Shown in pieces: positions 45,038-55,531 of a DNA stretch of 64,000 bases. Position 1 is the first letter of the stretch; every line of letters begins with the position of its first letter. Source of the DNA: Phialophora verrucosa (Eukaryota; Ascomycota; Eurotiomycetes; Chaetothyriales; Herpotrichiellaceae); NCBI GenBank assembly GCA_002099365.1, contig MSED01000006.1, forward strand, positions 1,426,001-1,490,000. Reading direction: 5' to 3'. The notes under the pieces are model-generated. The model was not told the origin of the DNA. It saw nothing but the letters and a program-made list of their open reading frames with translations, and searched no databases. Made by a program: the position numbers and the translations under genes.

Positions 45038-46434
45038 GGATTCCGCTATTGACGAAGTTCGTGTGTAGTGGAATCAAATCAGGGCACAAGCTGAAGCCCT
45101 GAAGGTCGTTCTTGAATTATAAGGCGCGGCTGCAGTGGCCGACTTGGGTCATCAAATTAGCACCACACCGAGTAGTAAACGAGAACAAACACTAAAAAAA
45201 GCAGTAGAGACAATTCTTATGATAAAGGTCCAGGTACCTGGTGTTGCAGCAACGCCCAGGTGAATAAACTCTGACTACCCCAGATTCAGAACTGCGTGCG
45301 CGAGTGCACTAGTTATTAAACAGCAACTACCCTTGCCGGGGTCCCCAGGATTAGGAACCGAGAGTGCGGGTGAAGGAACACCACCTGGATATGCCCCTCG
45401 GCCCATCGACGACTCCAAGCGCTCAGGCGTTGTCAGTACGGGGTGCAGGGGTGTTATTTTGCTAGCACCCGTGGGAAGTGGGCTGGGGGGAGGGTTAAAT
45501 GACACCTACGATATTGGCCTACAAAATCGTGCTGATGACTCTCCTCGATAAGGGAATGGCGGTGGGGACTCGTCTCGCTTCCACGGATCCTAACGAAAAA
45601 AAGCCCCTGTACCTCGTACTCGGTGCTCTCCTCGGCTGGGAATATCTGGAAACCTACTTACTCGGGACTCAGGAGGGAGCGGTACCGCGAAGGGTACCAT
45701 TGGCCGATGATGGGATTCTGCGGGCTCTCAAGCTTCCGCGTTTGAGACAAAGTCCAATGATTGGATGTCAGTCGGAAAATACCTTTGGACGGAGTGTATT
45801 TCGTAACTTGGCGATTCCGGATCCGGTGGTGCCGGGCGATGTGTCAACAATGAACAGTGCTCACAGTGAGATCAACCCACAGATGAAGCGAACAGAAGCC
45901 ACAGAAAGATCGACGTCACAGCGCAGACGTCCAGAGTCTATACAGAAGATGTGTACTTCAGTCACAGGTCGTGGCCTCTTCTTCTCAGCTCAAGCTCCCC
46001 ACAGGAGTCGATGATGGGACTTCCACAACCTGCGCACTATCAGTGTCCCTCACCTTGCCGACGACTCAACTTGGCGATTGACCTCCAACTCGGGCCGTAC
46101 AGAAAGTGACCGACGCTGAGCAGATTCTGGTGATTGGCTCCGAAGATTGAGACTGGACTGAAATGGGTGTGCAGCCTGAATGTAAAGCCGAAAGGTAAGT
46201 CGAGGGTAACGGTTGAGCCTATCCCTTTGGTAGACTTCAGTCGGGTCTGCCCGTTCCTGGTTCTCACAAACCGGGCGACAAGTGCGAGACCCAGTCCCAA
46301 CTTCAAAGATTTCACCCCGTCTCGTGGAATACGGGGCTCTAACTCGAGCAGAGCTCCCCCAGCCGCCAGAGGCGGAAGAATCGTACGAGTGCATCAATCT
46401 CGAATCCAGGATCAAACGTCGAAAGTGGGCGAGA
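45038..46434. other. Long spacer, left part of the decayed region
   Basis: This 1.4-kb stretch is upstream of the Zn2Cys6 regulator. Its longest frame (45499-46014, 171 codons) has no domain. The region between 45,038 and 50,340 has no intact recognised gene and contains several relics, listed separately. Confidence 0.5.
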
Positions 46435-46593
46435 AGAACAGCATTCTAAAGATCAAGATTGAACTGGATCTGGAAGTTGGGGTGGAAATCTACGCCCGAG
46501 TCAAGGCAGATGTTGCAACCGGTTTAATGTAACTATCCTCAGGTTGAGATCTACGTAAGAGTCAAAGGAGACGTTACCATCGGATTATTGTGA
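46435..46593 (+). pseudogene. C-terminal remnant of a small amphipathic protein, with duplicated end
   Basis: The frame reads KNSILKIKIELDLEVGVEIYARVKADVATGLM and stops at 46532. This strongly alternating tail is one I associate with a family of small fungal proteins that end in ELxLDxExxLxARxxGDxTxxLL. Eleven bases after the stop (46543-46593) a second 51-bp copy of the last coding segment appears, ending VRVKGDVTIGLL and its own stop. An AG just before the second copy could serve as a splice acceptor. The upstream part (46134-46434) has a poor match to any N-terminus, so the gene is probably broken. Confidence 0.45.
46482..46593 (+). repeat. Tandem duplication of a 51-bp gene end
   Basis: Units 46482-46532 and 46543-46593 are both exactly 51 bp, both end in a stop codon, and encode VEIYARVKADVATGLM and VEIYVRVKGDVTIGLL. 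They differ at many bases, so the duplication is old or was maintained by selection on the peptide. Confidence 0.7.
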
Positions 46594-47215
46594 GACGTGA
46601 GTCAGTTTCAACACCTGCGAACCACGTTAGTAACAAGACCAAGCACCTCAGAAGGATAGCGTTACCTCGCTCTATCCGAGTTATGAGTAGGTCTACATGG
46701 TGTCAGCAGCCAATCTTTCGATCGTGATTGGACTCAGGTGGGGTTTGGGGAACAGCGACAATTCATTAAAGATGTGCGTGGTGCTGTTCCGGGAATTGGT
46801 CGAAATCCGAAGCATTACGCGGTTTTCTGGGACATGCTGTGGTACCTGCGCAATCATTAGTTCGCACAATCAAGATTCCAACCCCAAGAAACTGCACATC
46901 CAAGAGAAACGAATCCAATCAGCGAAGTCGCTGGTCGCTTACTGTAGATCGTTGGAATACTCCGATGGGGTACGTCATTGGAAACGGAGACCCTGCTCTT
47001 ATACATCCTAGCAGGTTTAAAGAGCGCAAGACATCCAGAGGCTCGGTTGTATCACATACGTTGGTCCTGTACACAAGACTGCCCATACATCAAAACTGCT
47101 ACCCTTTGAACGCTTCGTCCAGGAGCGCACACCAAACTGCTCATAATCAATACTCATTGTTCTCTGAACGCCTCGCCCATTAGCACCCTTCAACTAGCTC
47201 GGTCCAAGCACCAAC

Positions 47216-47687
47216 ATGGCAGGACTTCTTGGAGGTGGAGGAAATAGTGGAGGAAACGGCAAAGGAGGTCTTCTATCAGGGTACAGGATCAGTGGTCTAT
47301 CCCTTGTCTCCAACCCTTGTTGACATGTGGTGTAGTGTCACCAACACTGTTAATAACACAACCAAAGGATTACCTATCGTAGAGTCTCCCAGACAAACAT
47401 TCCAGGATCGATACTAACGTATTGACCAGGTCGGTGAGGTCACAGAACCTCTTTTAGACACGGTTGGCAATGTGGGCGACGAGTTGCCCATTGCGGGTCT
47501 CTCCAGCGCAGACAATCCGAACATATGCTAACCACAACACCAGGTCGGCGCGCCCGGCGGGAAGAAGCAATCTGCTCAGGCTCAGGACCCAGAAGCGGCC
47601 GCCCTGGCGAAGAAGAAGAAATTGCACGAGTTGAAGAAGCGACAACTGGCACTCGAGATGGAAGAAATGGAAATGGAGGGCAAGTAG
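47216..47687 (+). pseudogene. Probable degenerate small glycine-rich / coiled-coil gene
   Basis: An ATG at 47216 opens MAGLLGGGGNSGGNGKGG. The reading continues, one frame over, as TGSVVYPLSPTLVD and SVTNTVNNTTKGLPI. It then crosses a plausible intron (GTAGAG near 47,381 to TTGACCAG at about 47,430, with a TACTAAC branch site) into VGEVTEPLLDTVGNVGDELPIAG. After a second acceptor-like CACCAG it ends in a lysine/glutamate helix (KKKKLHELKKRQLALEME). The order glycine-rich start, repeated TVxxVTNTV motif, charged coil looks like a genuine gene. The frame break near 47,280 and a missing second donor suggest decay. It may belong to the same family as the remnant at 46,435-46,593. Confidence 0.4.
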
Positions 47688-48259
47688 GGAGGCCAGAGAG
47701 GAAGAAGAGAGATATTCTAGGTAACCAAATCCAAACCAAAGTGATGAGTTTAGGTGCACAGGACCTTGGCTGCCTTGCCCTCCGCCGATAGCGAAGATCA
47801 ACCTGTTAACATGTTGTCAACAACCTGAATCCGCAAATACTGTACCAACCTCGACTCCACTCCATTTTTGTCTTTTTTTTGCGATCTGAAAGTACGCGGA
47901 TCACATATTCGAAGGTAGATTCTGGAAAATCCACATGCAAACCGACGCCTCGTTCGATGCGTTTATGCTTGATGATGTTTTGGCAGACTGGCCGCGTCTC
48001 AACAGAAAGTCACGCTCCATGCATGCGTGTCTATCTACGACTAATCTCAGGGTTGACTGTCTGGCCATAGGACCTTGCTCTTCAACCTAGAACTCGGGTC
48101 CTTTGAAGGTAATCACGTCCAGCAACACCAATACGCCAACCGGATGCAGTGAGCCAAATAATCACTTCCAACATGATCGGAACCTCGACGTTCGACTATA
48201 TATGGGTGTAAAACATGGGTTATCACATTGCATTCCATTGCACCGATCTGTGTCGCCTA

Positions 48260-49880
48260 CTGTATCTCGACCTAGTTTCTGCCGACCTCCTGCCGACTCC
48301 CTGCCTTTCTTCAATATTGGGCGTTAGCTGAGACAATCTTCTGTCTAATTTTCTATCTTTATCAAAGACATCAGCTCCGGCCGCCAGCATAACATCCTCC
48401 TGTTCTGTCGCAAGAGGAGCGGCAGAAACTCTTGCGCCTCTGTCAAGGGAGTACACAGGATGCCTTCCATACCTGTCGGGCTGGTTCTTCTAAGCACGCC
48501 TGACCGCCGTCAAGCGCGAGAACATCAAAGAATTCCTTCGATGGGCCTTCCTCAACACGGACGTGGACGATCCAACCTACGACGATGAATTGAAAGCATA
48601 TGTGAAGAGTATCGAGCTTGGTTACGGGAGTCAATTTCAAGGACGCATGTGCCGATGTCAAGTGTCTACGGTCGACCCTGGATAAAGTCGATGCACTCCA
48701 TCGAAGCCTAGTGTGGTACTCAGCAAGGTTCTTCGTTCTGGCTCTCGAATTCCTAGTGTTGACGTTCTTGTCGTGCATCTTCGTCGTCGACATTATCAAA
48801 CACGCCTACATGCGCTTCCACCATTTCTACCACTACCGTGCTTCAATCACACACTTTTTCGATGTCTTCCCTCTGCGGCCGCAGATTCTTCTAACATCCC
48901 ACCGTACTCCTGCCGAAAATCTGACGTACTGGTATCGCCCTCATACTTCTCGGACAGTATTACCGACCCTGTTCCTCCACGGTATTGGAGTCGGCCTGTA
49001 TCCTTACATGGGATTCCTGAAAGAATTGAATCAAGGACTCCGGGCCGAGGACGGCGTAATTGGCATCCTTGCAGCTGAGATCCTGCTCATCTCGTCTCGA
49101 ATCACGTCACCTTTGGCTCGGAAGCAAGAATGTGCCGGCAGGTTCAAGCCGTTTTACAGCACCATGGGACAAACGGTATACCTTGGTGTCTCACTCGTAC
49201 GTCTATCCTCATCTGACTACTGTGGGGGTGATCCTCATTGCCAACGTCGTCCCAAGACATGGTTCGGTAATTGCTACACATCTTTTGAAGACGCCCGAGC
49301 TTGCAAGCATGATCGCGGGCGTTATTGTCGTCGATCCTGTTTCCATCTTCCAGAGGTTGCCTATAATTTTGAGAGACGGCTTCCCAAACCCCCTTTTTTT
49401 TCTTTGGAAGAATGAACTGCGTTGGGGCTGACATTGAAACCCAGACTGTCCGAAGACCCAAGCTCGCCAACGAATGGCGTCTCTGGTACTTTTGCGCGAA
49501 GGACATGGCAATCGCGCACACGCTCTCCAGCATGTTCTTCTGGTCAGAGAACATTCTGTGGAAGAACGACCTTTTGAGCCACCGTGCCACCGTCTTCCTC
49601 AATGCCAAAGACTTGATTATCAACGCCCCTTTTGTTCCTCAATATCTGCAAGCCACTGGTGGAGGCGAGGGGGAAGCCACCAATGACTTCAGCTTTCAGG
49701 GAGATGACATCCCGGCAGTCTACGATTCTGGAAAGGCCGTGCCCGAACAAGACCATATTAGCGGTGGATGGCAGCCTGAAGGTGGTGTGGTGCCCGAACC
49801 TCGATCACGGCCAGATATTTGATATTCCGTCCCAGAAGAAACAAGTAGTGGAAGAGACTCTCACGTGTGCGCGAGATGAC
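48260..49880 (+). pseudogene. Alpha/beta hydrolase, heavily disrupted
   Basis: A fungal alpha/beta hydrolase of about 530 residues can be followed along the plus strand in order: LPAFLQYWALAETIFCLIFYLYQ, HPPVLSQEERQKLLRLC, PYLSGWFF, AVKRENIKEFLRWAFLNTD, LDKVDALHRSLVWY, LTYWYRPHTSRTVLPTLFLHGIGVGLYPYMGF (oxyanion HGIG), SHSHGSVIATHLLK (nucleophile Ser), RRPKLANEWRLWYF, FFWSENILWKNDL and CPNLDHGQIFDIP (catalytic His). In-frame stops interrupt it at 48273, 48390 and 48491. At least four frameshifts lie in between, near 48,450, 48,640, 49,130 and 49,735. One splice (49197-49256, GTACGT...CAAG) is still intact and restores the SHSHGS elbow. No product can be made. Confidence 0.85.
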
Positions 49881-51419
49881 TTTCCCCGTGCAACACAAGG
49901 GACGTTAGACATTTTGGATTTGCCGTGTCTTTTAGATAAGTTAGTTTCAAGCCCGTCATGGTCGCTTATATCTGTGTTTGTTGTTTCGCATCTGTCGACT
50001 GATGGCGACGTGATAGTCTAGCGGACATCAAGCAGATTTCCAGGGTTTTCAAATCATTTAATCAGACAAAGGAAGGATTTCAGAGGGAGCGGAGGGTGCA
50101 GTCATGGCGGAGGAAAGAAAAGGCAGACATCGGTCCGAGAGGGCCCAAAGGCCACATTCACAGAAGTCGTTACGCGCACATGACTGTACGACGAATAGGG
50201 GCAATCCAGGCACGGACGATGTGAGAGGTGAGTGCCTACTTCATCGCTTTCAGATCGTGTCATGATGGGGTACAAGTGATTGTTAGTTTAGGGAGGCTCG
50301 AGGGAAGAAGTCGCTTCTAATTCAGATTTTGCAGCTGTTAAAAGTACCATGAGCTTAGGCCATGAGCTTAGGCCATGAGACACCGACCAGGTCTTGAATG
50401 GACCACCCATTCACAGCGCTTGGTCGGTCTCCTGATCGTACTTGTACGTACGGAGTATGTCGAGTAGTCTGCGCCACTTGCAAGGACATCGTTGGAGAAG
50501 CCTTTCTCAGTGGGCATCTTGCCACTAAACCATTGCATCAAACACAGACCGGCTCGAATGTTGATCAACCGACCAAGACAACAACAGAGGCCACGTCGAC
50601 TTCTCCCCAACGGAGCGCTAAAGGACGAATCGCTACGATCCCCTCCGCCATATGGTTCCTGGGGGAACCAATGAACGCATCTGGGGCGCCCACGAAACAC
50701 AAATGGAACTCTGGTACTCGATACGAGGACGAGCACTCGAGACCCGGAGGCATAAAGAAAAACACGAAGACCTGATATAGAGGAAAAGGTCTCAGTCCAT
50801 CATCATTCCATACCCTACCTTGTCCTGTGCATATCCCCTGAACCGTCTCATACCCCATCCTTGACAGGCCCGACCCGTGGTTCAAATCCCCCTTCTAGGC
50901 TTTCGCGACAGGATAGCCCCATCACATTGGTGTGTGTCTTCCAGGCTTGGTGAGAAACACTTGTGCCTGTCACAGCCATTGCGACCAGGCGGCACGGAAC
51001 ATTGGATTTCGTGCTTCCAGTACAGCAAGAACAGAGAAATCTGCGGCAAACCACCCCCAGCGGCTTTGCACAATCAGTTCCGAGACGTTTGAGGCTCCTT
51101 GCTCTATGCTCTATTTGTGCCCTAGATGGGTATTCTACTTTCACAGAACACGGAATGGCAATCGATTTCCGTAATGACGGGCAGATTTCCGAGATTTCAG
51201 CATGCAGTTGGAAGGACTATAGAGATATCCGGAATGACAACAGACTTGGAGAAATCAGGCCAGAGGTTCGGGAACCCTCAGAATGCCCAATATGGGTCCG
51301 ACTTGTTCTCATAGAAATTTAAAAGGGCCCAAAGAAGAGGCGTGCTGCTTGACGACAAGAGTCGACAAGACCATAACTTGATTTGACTCACAGAGCCCCG
51401 ACGACTACCGAGATCCATT
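49881..51419. other. Intergenic/promoter of MFS gene
   Basis: This 1.5-kb stretch has a 13-bp tandem repeat at 50347-50379 and an A/T-rich TTTAAAA about 100 bp before the next ATG. Frames of 119-125 codons around 50,368-51,322 carry no domain. Confidence 0.5.
50347..50379 (+). repeat. 13-bp tandem repeat, 2.5 copies
   Basis: The unit CCATGAGCTTAGG occurs twice and is followed by the first seven bases of a third copy. Confidence 0.85.
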
Positions 51420-53075
51420 ATGGAGAAAGAACCTGAAGTCGCCAGAGTCATCCACCACGATGGAGAAGCCGCCGTGCTGCATGAAGTCGACAAATCTGGA
51501 GGATACATCATCGACGCCACTGAACCCGTGCATGCGGACCTCAAACGAGCGCCTGACGGGCACACTATTCTTCTCCCACAACCGTCATCCGACCCTCGCG
51601 ACCCTCTGAATTGGAGTAGCTTCAAGAAGCACCTAATTCTCAGTATAGTTTCTATGACGGCGTTCTTACCGGATTATGGAAGTGCGACTGGAGCGGTGAC
51701 ATTACTTCCACAGGCTATAGCTTGGAACATGACTCCAGATCACGTCAACCACTCGACAGCTGGAAATATCTTCATGGGCGGTGCCGGCGGCATCTTTGTG
51801 GTAGCTCTATCGGCATACTTCGGCCGCCTACCAGTCTTCTTCTACTTCCTACTTATTGCCACGGGTACTGCTGTTTGGTGCGCAGCTGCACAGTCATTCG
51901 ACTCTTTCATGGCAGCTCGAATTCTCAATGGCTTCTTTAGCACTATCGCCCAGGCAGGAGGACTGATGTTCATCTACGACATTTTTTATTTTCATGAAAG
52001 AGCGAGAAAGATTAACATATGGGCGTCCTTTATTATTATCTCACCTTATTTCGGCCCTCTGTTTGCAGCATTTATGCTGATTACACAGCCCTGGCAGGTA
52101 CCATTCTGGGTATATGTTGCAGAGGTGGGATATTCCACGTTTCAACTAAAGGCCACTTGAAGCTGACATTTGTCTTAGACGGTATTCTGCCTGATACTCA
52201 CTATTCTTTTCCTTGAAGAGACGTACTACGACCGGCGGATCCCTGAAGCCTCACAGCCTGTACGAGGGAGTCGACTTTCGCGACTTCTAGGTACATCTCA
52301 ATATAGATCGCGACATTTCCGGAACACATTCGGACAGGCTGCCATGAGGCCTATTTGGACACTCCTTAAGCCAACCGTATTTATTTCCTGCTTCTACTAT
52401 CTCCTCACATTCGCGTGGGTGGTTGGGATCAATACGACACTGGCTATCTTCCTTACTCCGCTCTACAACTTTGGTCCAAGGCAAATTGGCTTCTTCTACC
52501 TCACACCGGTTGTGGCTACCCTCTTAGGAGAGATCGCCGGCCACTGGCTCCATGATTTGATGGCGACAACTTATATTCGTCGTAACGCGGGGCATTTCGA
52601 GCCTGAAGTTCGCCTGTGGGTAATATGGATCTCAACGCCTTTCATGCTCGCAGGACTGGTCGGCATTGGATTCTCCTTGGAGAATGCCTACCATTACATG
52701 GTTCTCTCGATCTGCTGGGGAATCTATGTTTTTGGCCTCATGATAACGACTGTCGCCCTCAATGCCTATAATCTGGACAGCTATCCCGAGGCATCGGGCG
52801 AGGTCTCTGCGTGGATTAACTTCTGTCGCACTTCAGGCGGTTTCATCATCTCCTATTTCCAGGTATTTTTTCTGTCCCTCCTAGACGCGCTCAGACATCA
52901 TACTGACTTTTCCGATCTATCGTAGGTCCGATGGGCCCAAAAGGACGGCACAATTACCAGTTTTAGTATTCAGGCGGGAATTAGCGCATTCGCATTTCTG
53001 ATGATCATTTTCTTGCAATTCTATGGCAAAGGATTGAGGGCCAGAGTTGGATCTCTGAACTTTGCGACTGCTTAA
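51420..53075 (+). CDS. MFS transporter (DHA1-type, fungal multidrug/metabolite)
   Basis: This is a plasma-membrane MFS protein of 512 residues from exons 51420-52124, 52179-52862 and 52926-53075. Junctions restore WVYVAETVFCLILTILFLEETYYDRR and SYFQVRWAQKDG. After a 65-residue cytosolic N-terminus ending SSDPRDPLNWSSFKKH (the DPxNW box of this group), about 12 TM segments follow; YFGRLPVFF is a divergent motif A. The central loop has the charged EETYYDRRIPEA. The end QFYGKGLRARVG is typical. It lies 1.04 kb upstream of the beta-lactamase-fold hydrolase on the same strand, so the two may form a transport plus hydrolysis pair. The substrate is unknown. Confidence 0.88.
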
Positions 53076-54114
53076 GGCGGACAGGGAGAGGCATAAATAA
53101 AGGATTGAGTTGGGCTCTTAACTATGCATTCTCGCCTTTTGAAGCACAGCAAAGGTCTGTCTGGCGGACACTATCCCATCAGCCAGTTCGGAGATGTTGG
53201 ATTCGCCGCTGCATGTTCCCGGTCTGAGCCAGGCAAGTTCCAACTATTCAGATTTGGGCAGTACCAATGTGCACTCCTTGCGCTCACAAGTCTTTGCTTC
53301 TGAGTAAAATCTCCCCGACATAATGCGTGGGCCTTCATGATTTTCGAAATATAATTCTTCCCCGAAGGTATTAGGGATCGTTAATCTGCTATTCGTGCCT
53401 TGCGACTTTGGCGCGCAAGAATGCCTCGCGCTGTGGAGGTGCAAGTTCCGTCGCGGAAAGGAAATTGGCTCCATCCCGCCCGGTACTGAAATGGTACCCT
53501 GGGTTTCCCCGGAAATATGGCCAGGGAGCTTTGCGGGATTACATGATTTTTGAGCCTTATGCCGGTGGTGTGCAGTCATACCAGCACATTCCGTGAGCCT
53601 GGCACATTCCGCTAGCCAGCCACCTACGAGACTGGCGTTACCAGCGACAGCGGAAACGCTCTTGTTAGGTATCTATTTCGCCTCTCAGGAAGGAAAATAC
53701 CTCCGGAGCTGAACAGATGGTCGTACTTTTGGTCTGTGTGGATACTAAGTACTCCTCACAATCTGCGCTCTAGCAAAAGGGGTAAGAAGGTGGAAATCAG
53801 CCACCCGTTCCGTTGTGAGTGCTGTGAGAACACGGAGAGAGATTGTTGTGAAAGAATCATATGCAGGGAGACCGGGAGCATCGCACTTTCGATTAATTAT
53901 ACTCTGGCATATAGAACTTTCCTGCTCCGACCCGAAACATTTGTGTCTCTATCCTGTCCTCCAGCGAGCTTGGAAAAGGGGTATTTAACACGTGGAGCTT
54001 AAGATCTCTGTTTCTATGTAGTGTCACCGGCATGAAATCTCCGTAAGTACGTGCATGGGAGTTTTACAGCCAGGCGTGTTCAACTGACATGACACTCCTT
54101 CCAGGGTCGACAGC
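53076..54114. promoter_or_regulatory. Promoter interval of the beta-lactamase-fold gene
   Basis: This 1.04-kb stretch has no recognised gene. A GGGTATTTAA sequence lies near 53,980, about 135 bp before the ATG, and could be a TATA element. Confidence 0.4.
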
Positions 54115-55320
54115 ATGGAAGCACGACTGAACCAAACATTCAGTGCGGCAGTGGAAGAGAAACGTGTGCCAGGAATAGCAGCGATATCGTATGACCGCCG
54201 GGGTAACACACTGTTCAAGGGCACTTTTGGCAACATCAATGCCAGCGATGGGTCTTCCATGCCGATGATTTCTTCTACACCGATGAAGCTCTTCTCCCTG
54301 ACAAAGCTCGTTACCAGCGTTGCAGCCCTCCAGCTACAAGAACAAGGAAAACTTGATCTTGACGACCCGGTGGAGAGATACATCCCATCCTTTGGAGACA
54401 TTCAAGTACTTGAGGGGTTCTCCGACCAGCAAGAGCCGATTTTGCGCCGGGCCAGGACAAAGGCCACCATTCGCCACCTCCTGACTCATACAGCTGGGTT
54501 TGGCTATCATTTCCTTGATGAAGCTACGCGGAAATATCGGCTTGGGGAAGCTCACCGGCGAGGACAAGAGGATATCCAACTGGAGACAGCCCGGGAGGAC
54601 TACAATTGCCCCCTTGTCTTCGATCCTGGTTCAGCGCATCTGTACGGAACCAACATTGATTGGATGGGTTTCGTGATCGAGGCGATCACTGGATTGTGTC
54701 TGGATAAATACCTCCGTCAGTATGTTCTAGATCCGCTGGGACTTCAAAACACTGGAGCTCACATCGCACCCGAGCTTTGGCTGCACGTCCCGGGATCGGA
54801 TGGTAAGGTGGTCGGCTTGACAAAACCTCAACAAGATCCACCATTTGGTGGCCACTACTTGACCTCGACCTTGGACGACTATTCGACTTTTCTCTTGACC
54901 ATTTTGAACGAAGGTACGCATCCAAGCACCGGTATCCAGATCCTGGACCCTCTGACCGTGAGGAAGTATCTGTTTGAGGATCAACTTGCTGATATCCTAC
55001 CGAGTCGAATCCACAACTGCGAAAAGGGTGAAGAGGTTGGCTCCTTTCGAACCTTGGATCCGCGCATCAGCCTTAATGGCGAGCTTTTGCCCAATGTCCA
55101 CAAGGGCTGGTCTTGTGGCCTTATGATTGCCCTGGAAGACGTACCAGGTCGTCGGAGAGCAGGTAGTGGCGCTTGGGCCGGGTTGGGCAACCTGTATTAC
55201 TGGCTCGATCCCAAAGCCGGTAAGCTGGGTCTGGTTATGACCGCTATCCTCCCGTTCCTGAATAAAGAAGTGTTGGAACTCTTTGACCAGCTCGAAGCGG
55301 CCGTCTACCGGACGGAATAA
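54115..55320 (+). CDS. Class C beta-lactamase-fold serine hydrolase
   Basis: This intron-free gene encodes 401 residues of the beta-lactamase/transpeptidase-like family, which in fungi includes esterases and acyltransferases such as LovD. The nucleophile motif S-x-x-K is SLTK at 61-64, preceded by STPMKLF. The second element, Y-x-N, is YGTN from Y177 (after FDPGSAHL). HLLTHTAGFGYHF near residue 121 is the usual family box, and GSGAWAGLGNLYYWLDP near 350 replaces the HTG/KTG strand. The C-terminus LFDQLEAAVYRTE is helical. There is no signal peptide, so it is probably intracellular. The role is likely hydrolysis or transfer of an ester or amide; the partner substrate is unknown. Neighbours are an MFS transporter upstream and a Zn2Cys6 regulator converging on it. 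Confidence 0.9.
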   Translation: MEARLNQTFSAAVEEKRVPGIAAISYDRRGNTLFKGTFGNINASDGSSMPMISSTPMKLFSLTKLVTSVAALQLQEQGKLDLDDPVERYIPSFGDIQVLEGFSDQQEPILRRARTKATIRHLLTHTAGFGYHFLDEATRKYRLGEAHRRGQEDIQLETAREDYNCPLVFDPGSAHLYGTNIDWMGFVIEAITGLCLDKYLRQYVLDPLGLQNTGAHIAPELWLHVPGSDGKVVGLTKPQQDPPFGGHYLTSTLDDYSTFLLTILNEGTHPSTGIQILDPLTVRKYLFEDQLADILPSRIHNCEKGEEVGSFRTLDPRISLNGELLPNVHKGWSCGLMIALEDVPGRRRAGSGAWAGLGNLYYWLDPKAGKLGLVMTAILPFLNKEVLELFDQLEAAVYRTE

Positions 55321-55531
55321 AGAACAACTGCACAGAGGTAGTGGCTCCAAGAGATAGAGGCCATTCATGGTGCCAACCGACCTTTGAAGGGTCATTGACG
55401 AGCACCAACAGCTACTTTTTCTCAAACATGTCTCGAGCGCGTTAACGGGCATTCACGTTGCTATGTGAGAGATACTATCCGAATCTCAGGCTGAGGCATT
55501 TCCATAGCAGCGAGAAGGAAGCATGCTTAGT

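Noticed and set aside
45499..46014. 171-codon frame in the decayed region
   Set aside because: Opens with a start but has no recognisable domain, splice context or conservation signal.
50820..50900. tRNA gene suggested by a GGTTCAAATCC B-box-like sequence at about 50,879
   Set aside because: The flanking bases do not pair as a T stem, and no A box or acceptor stem lies at the right distance.
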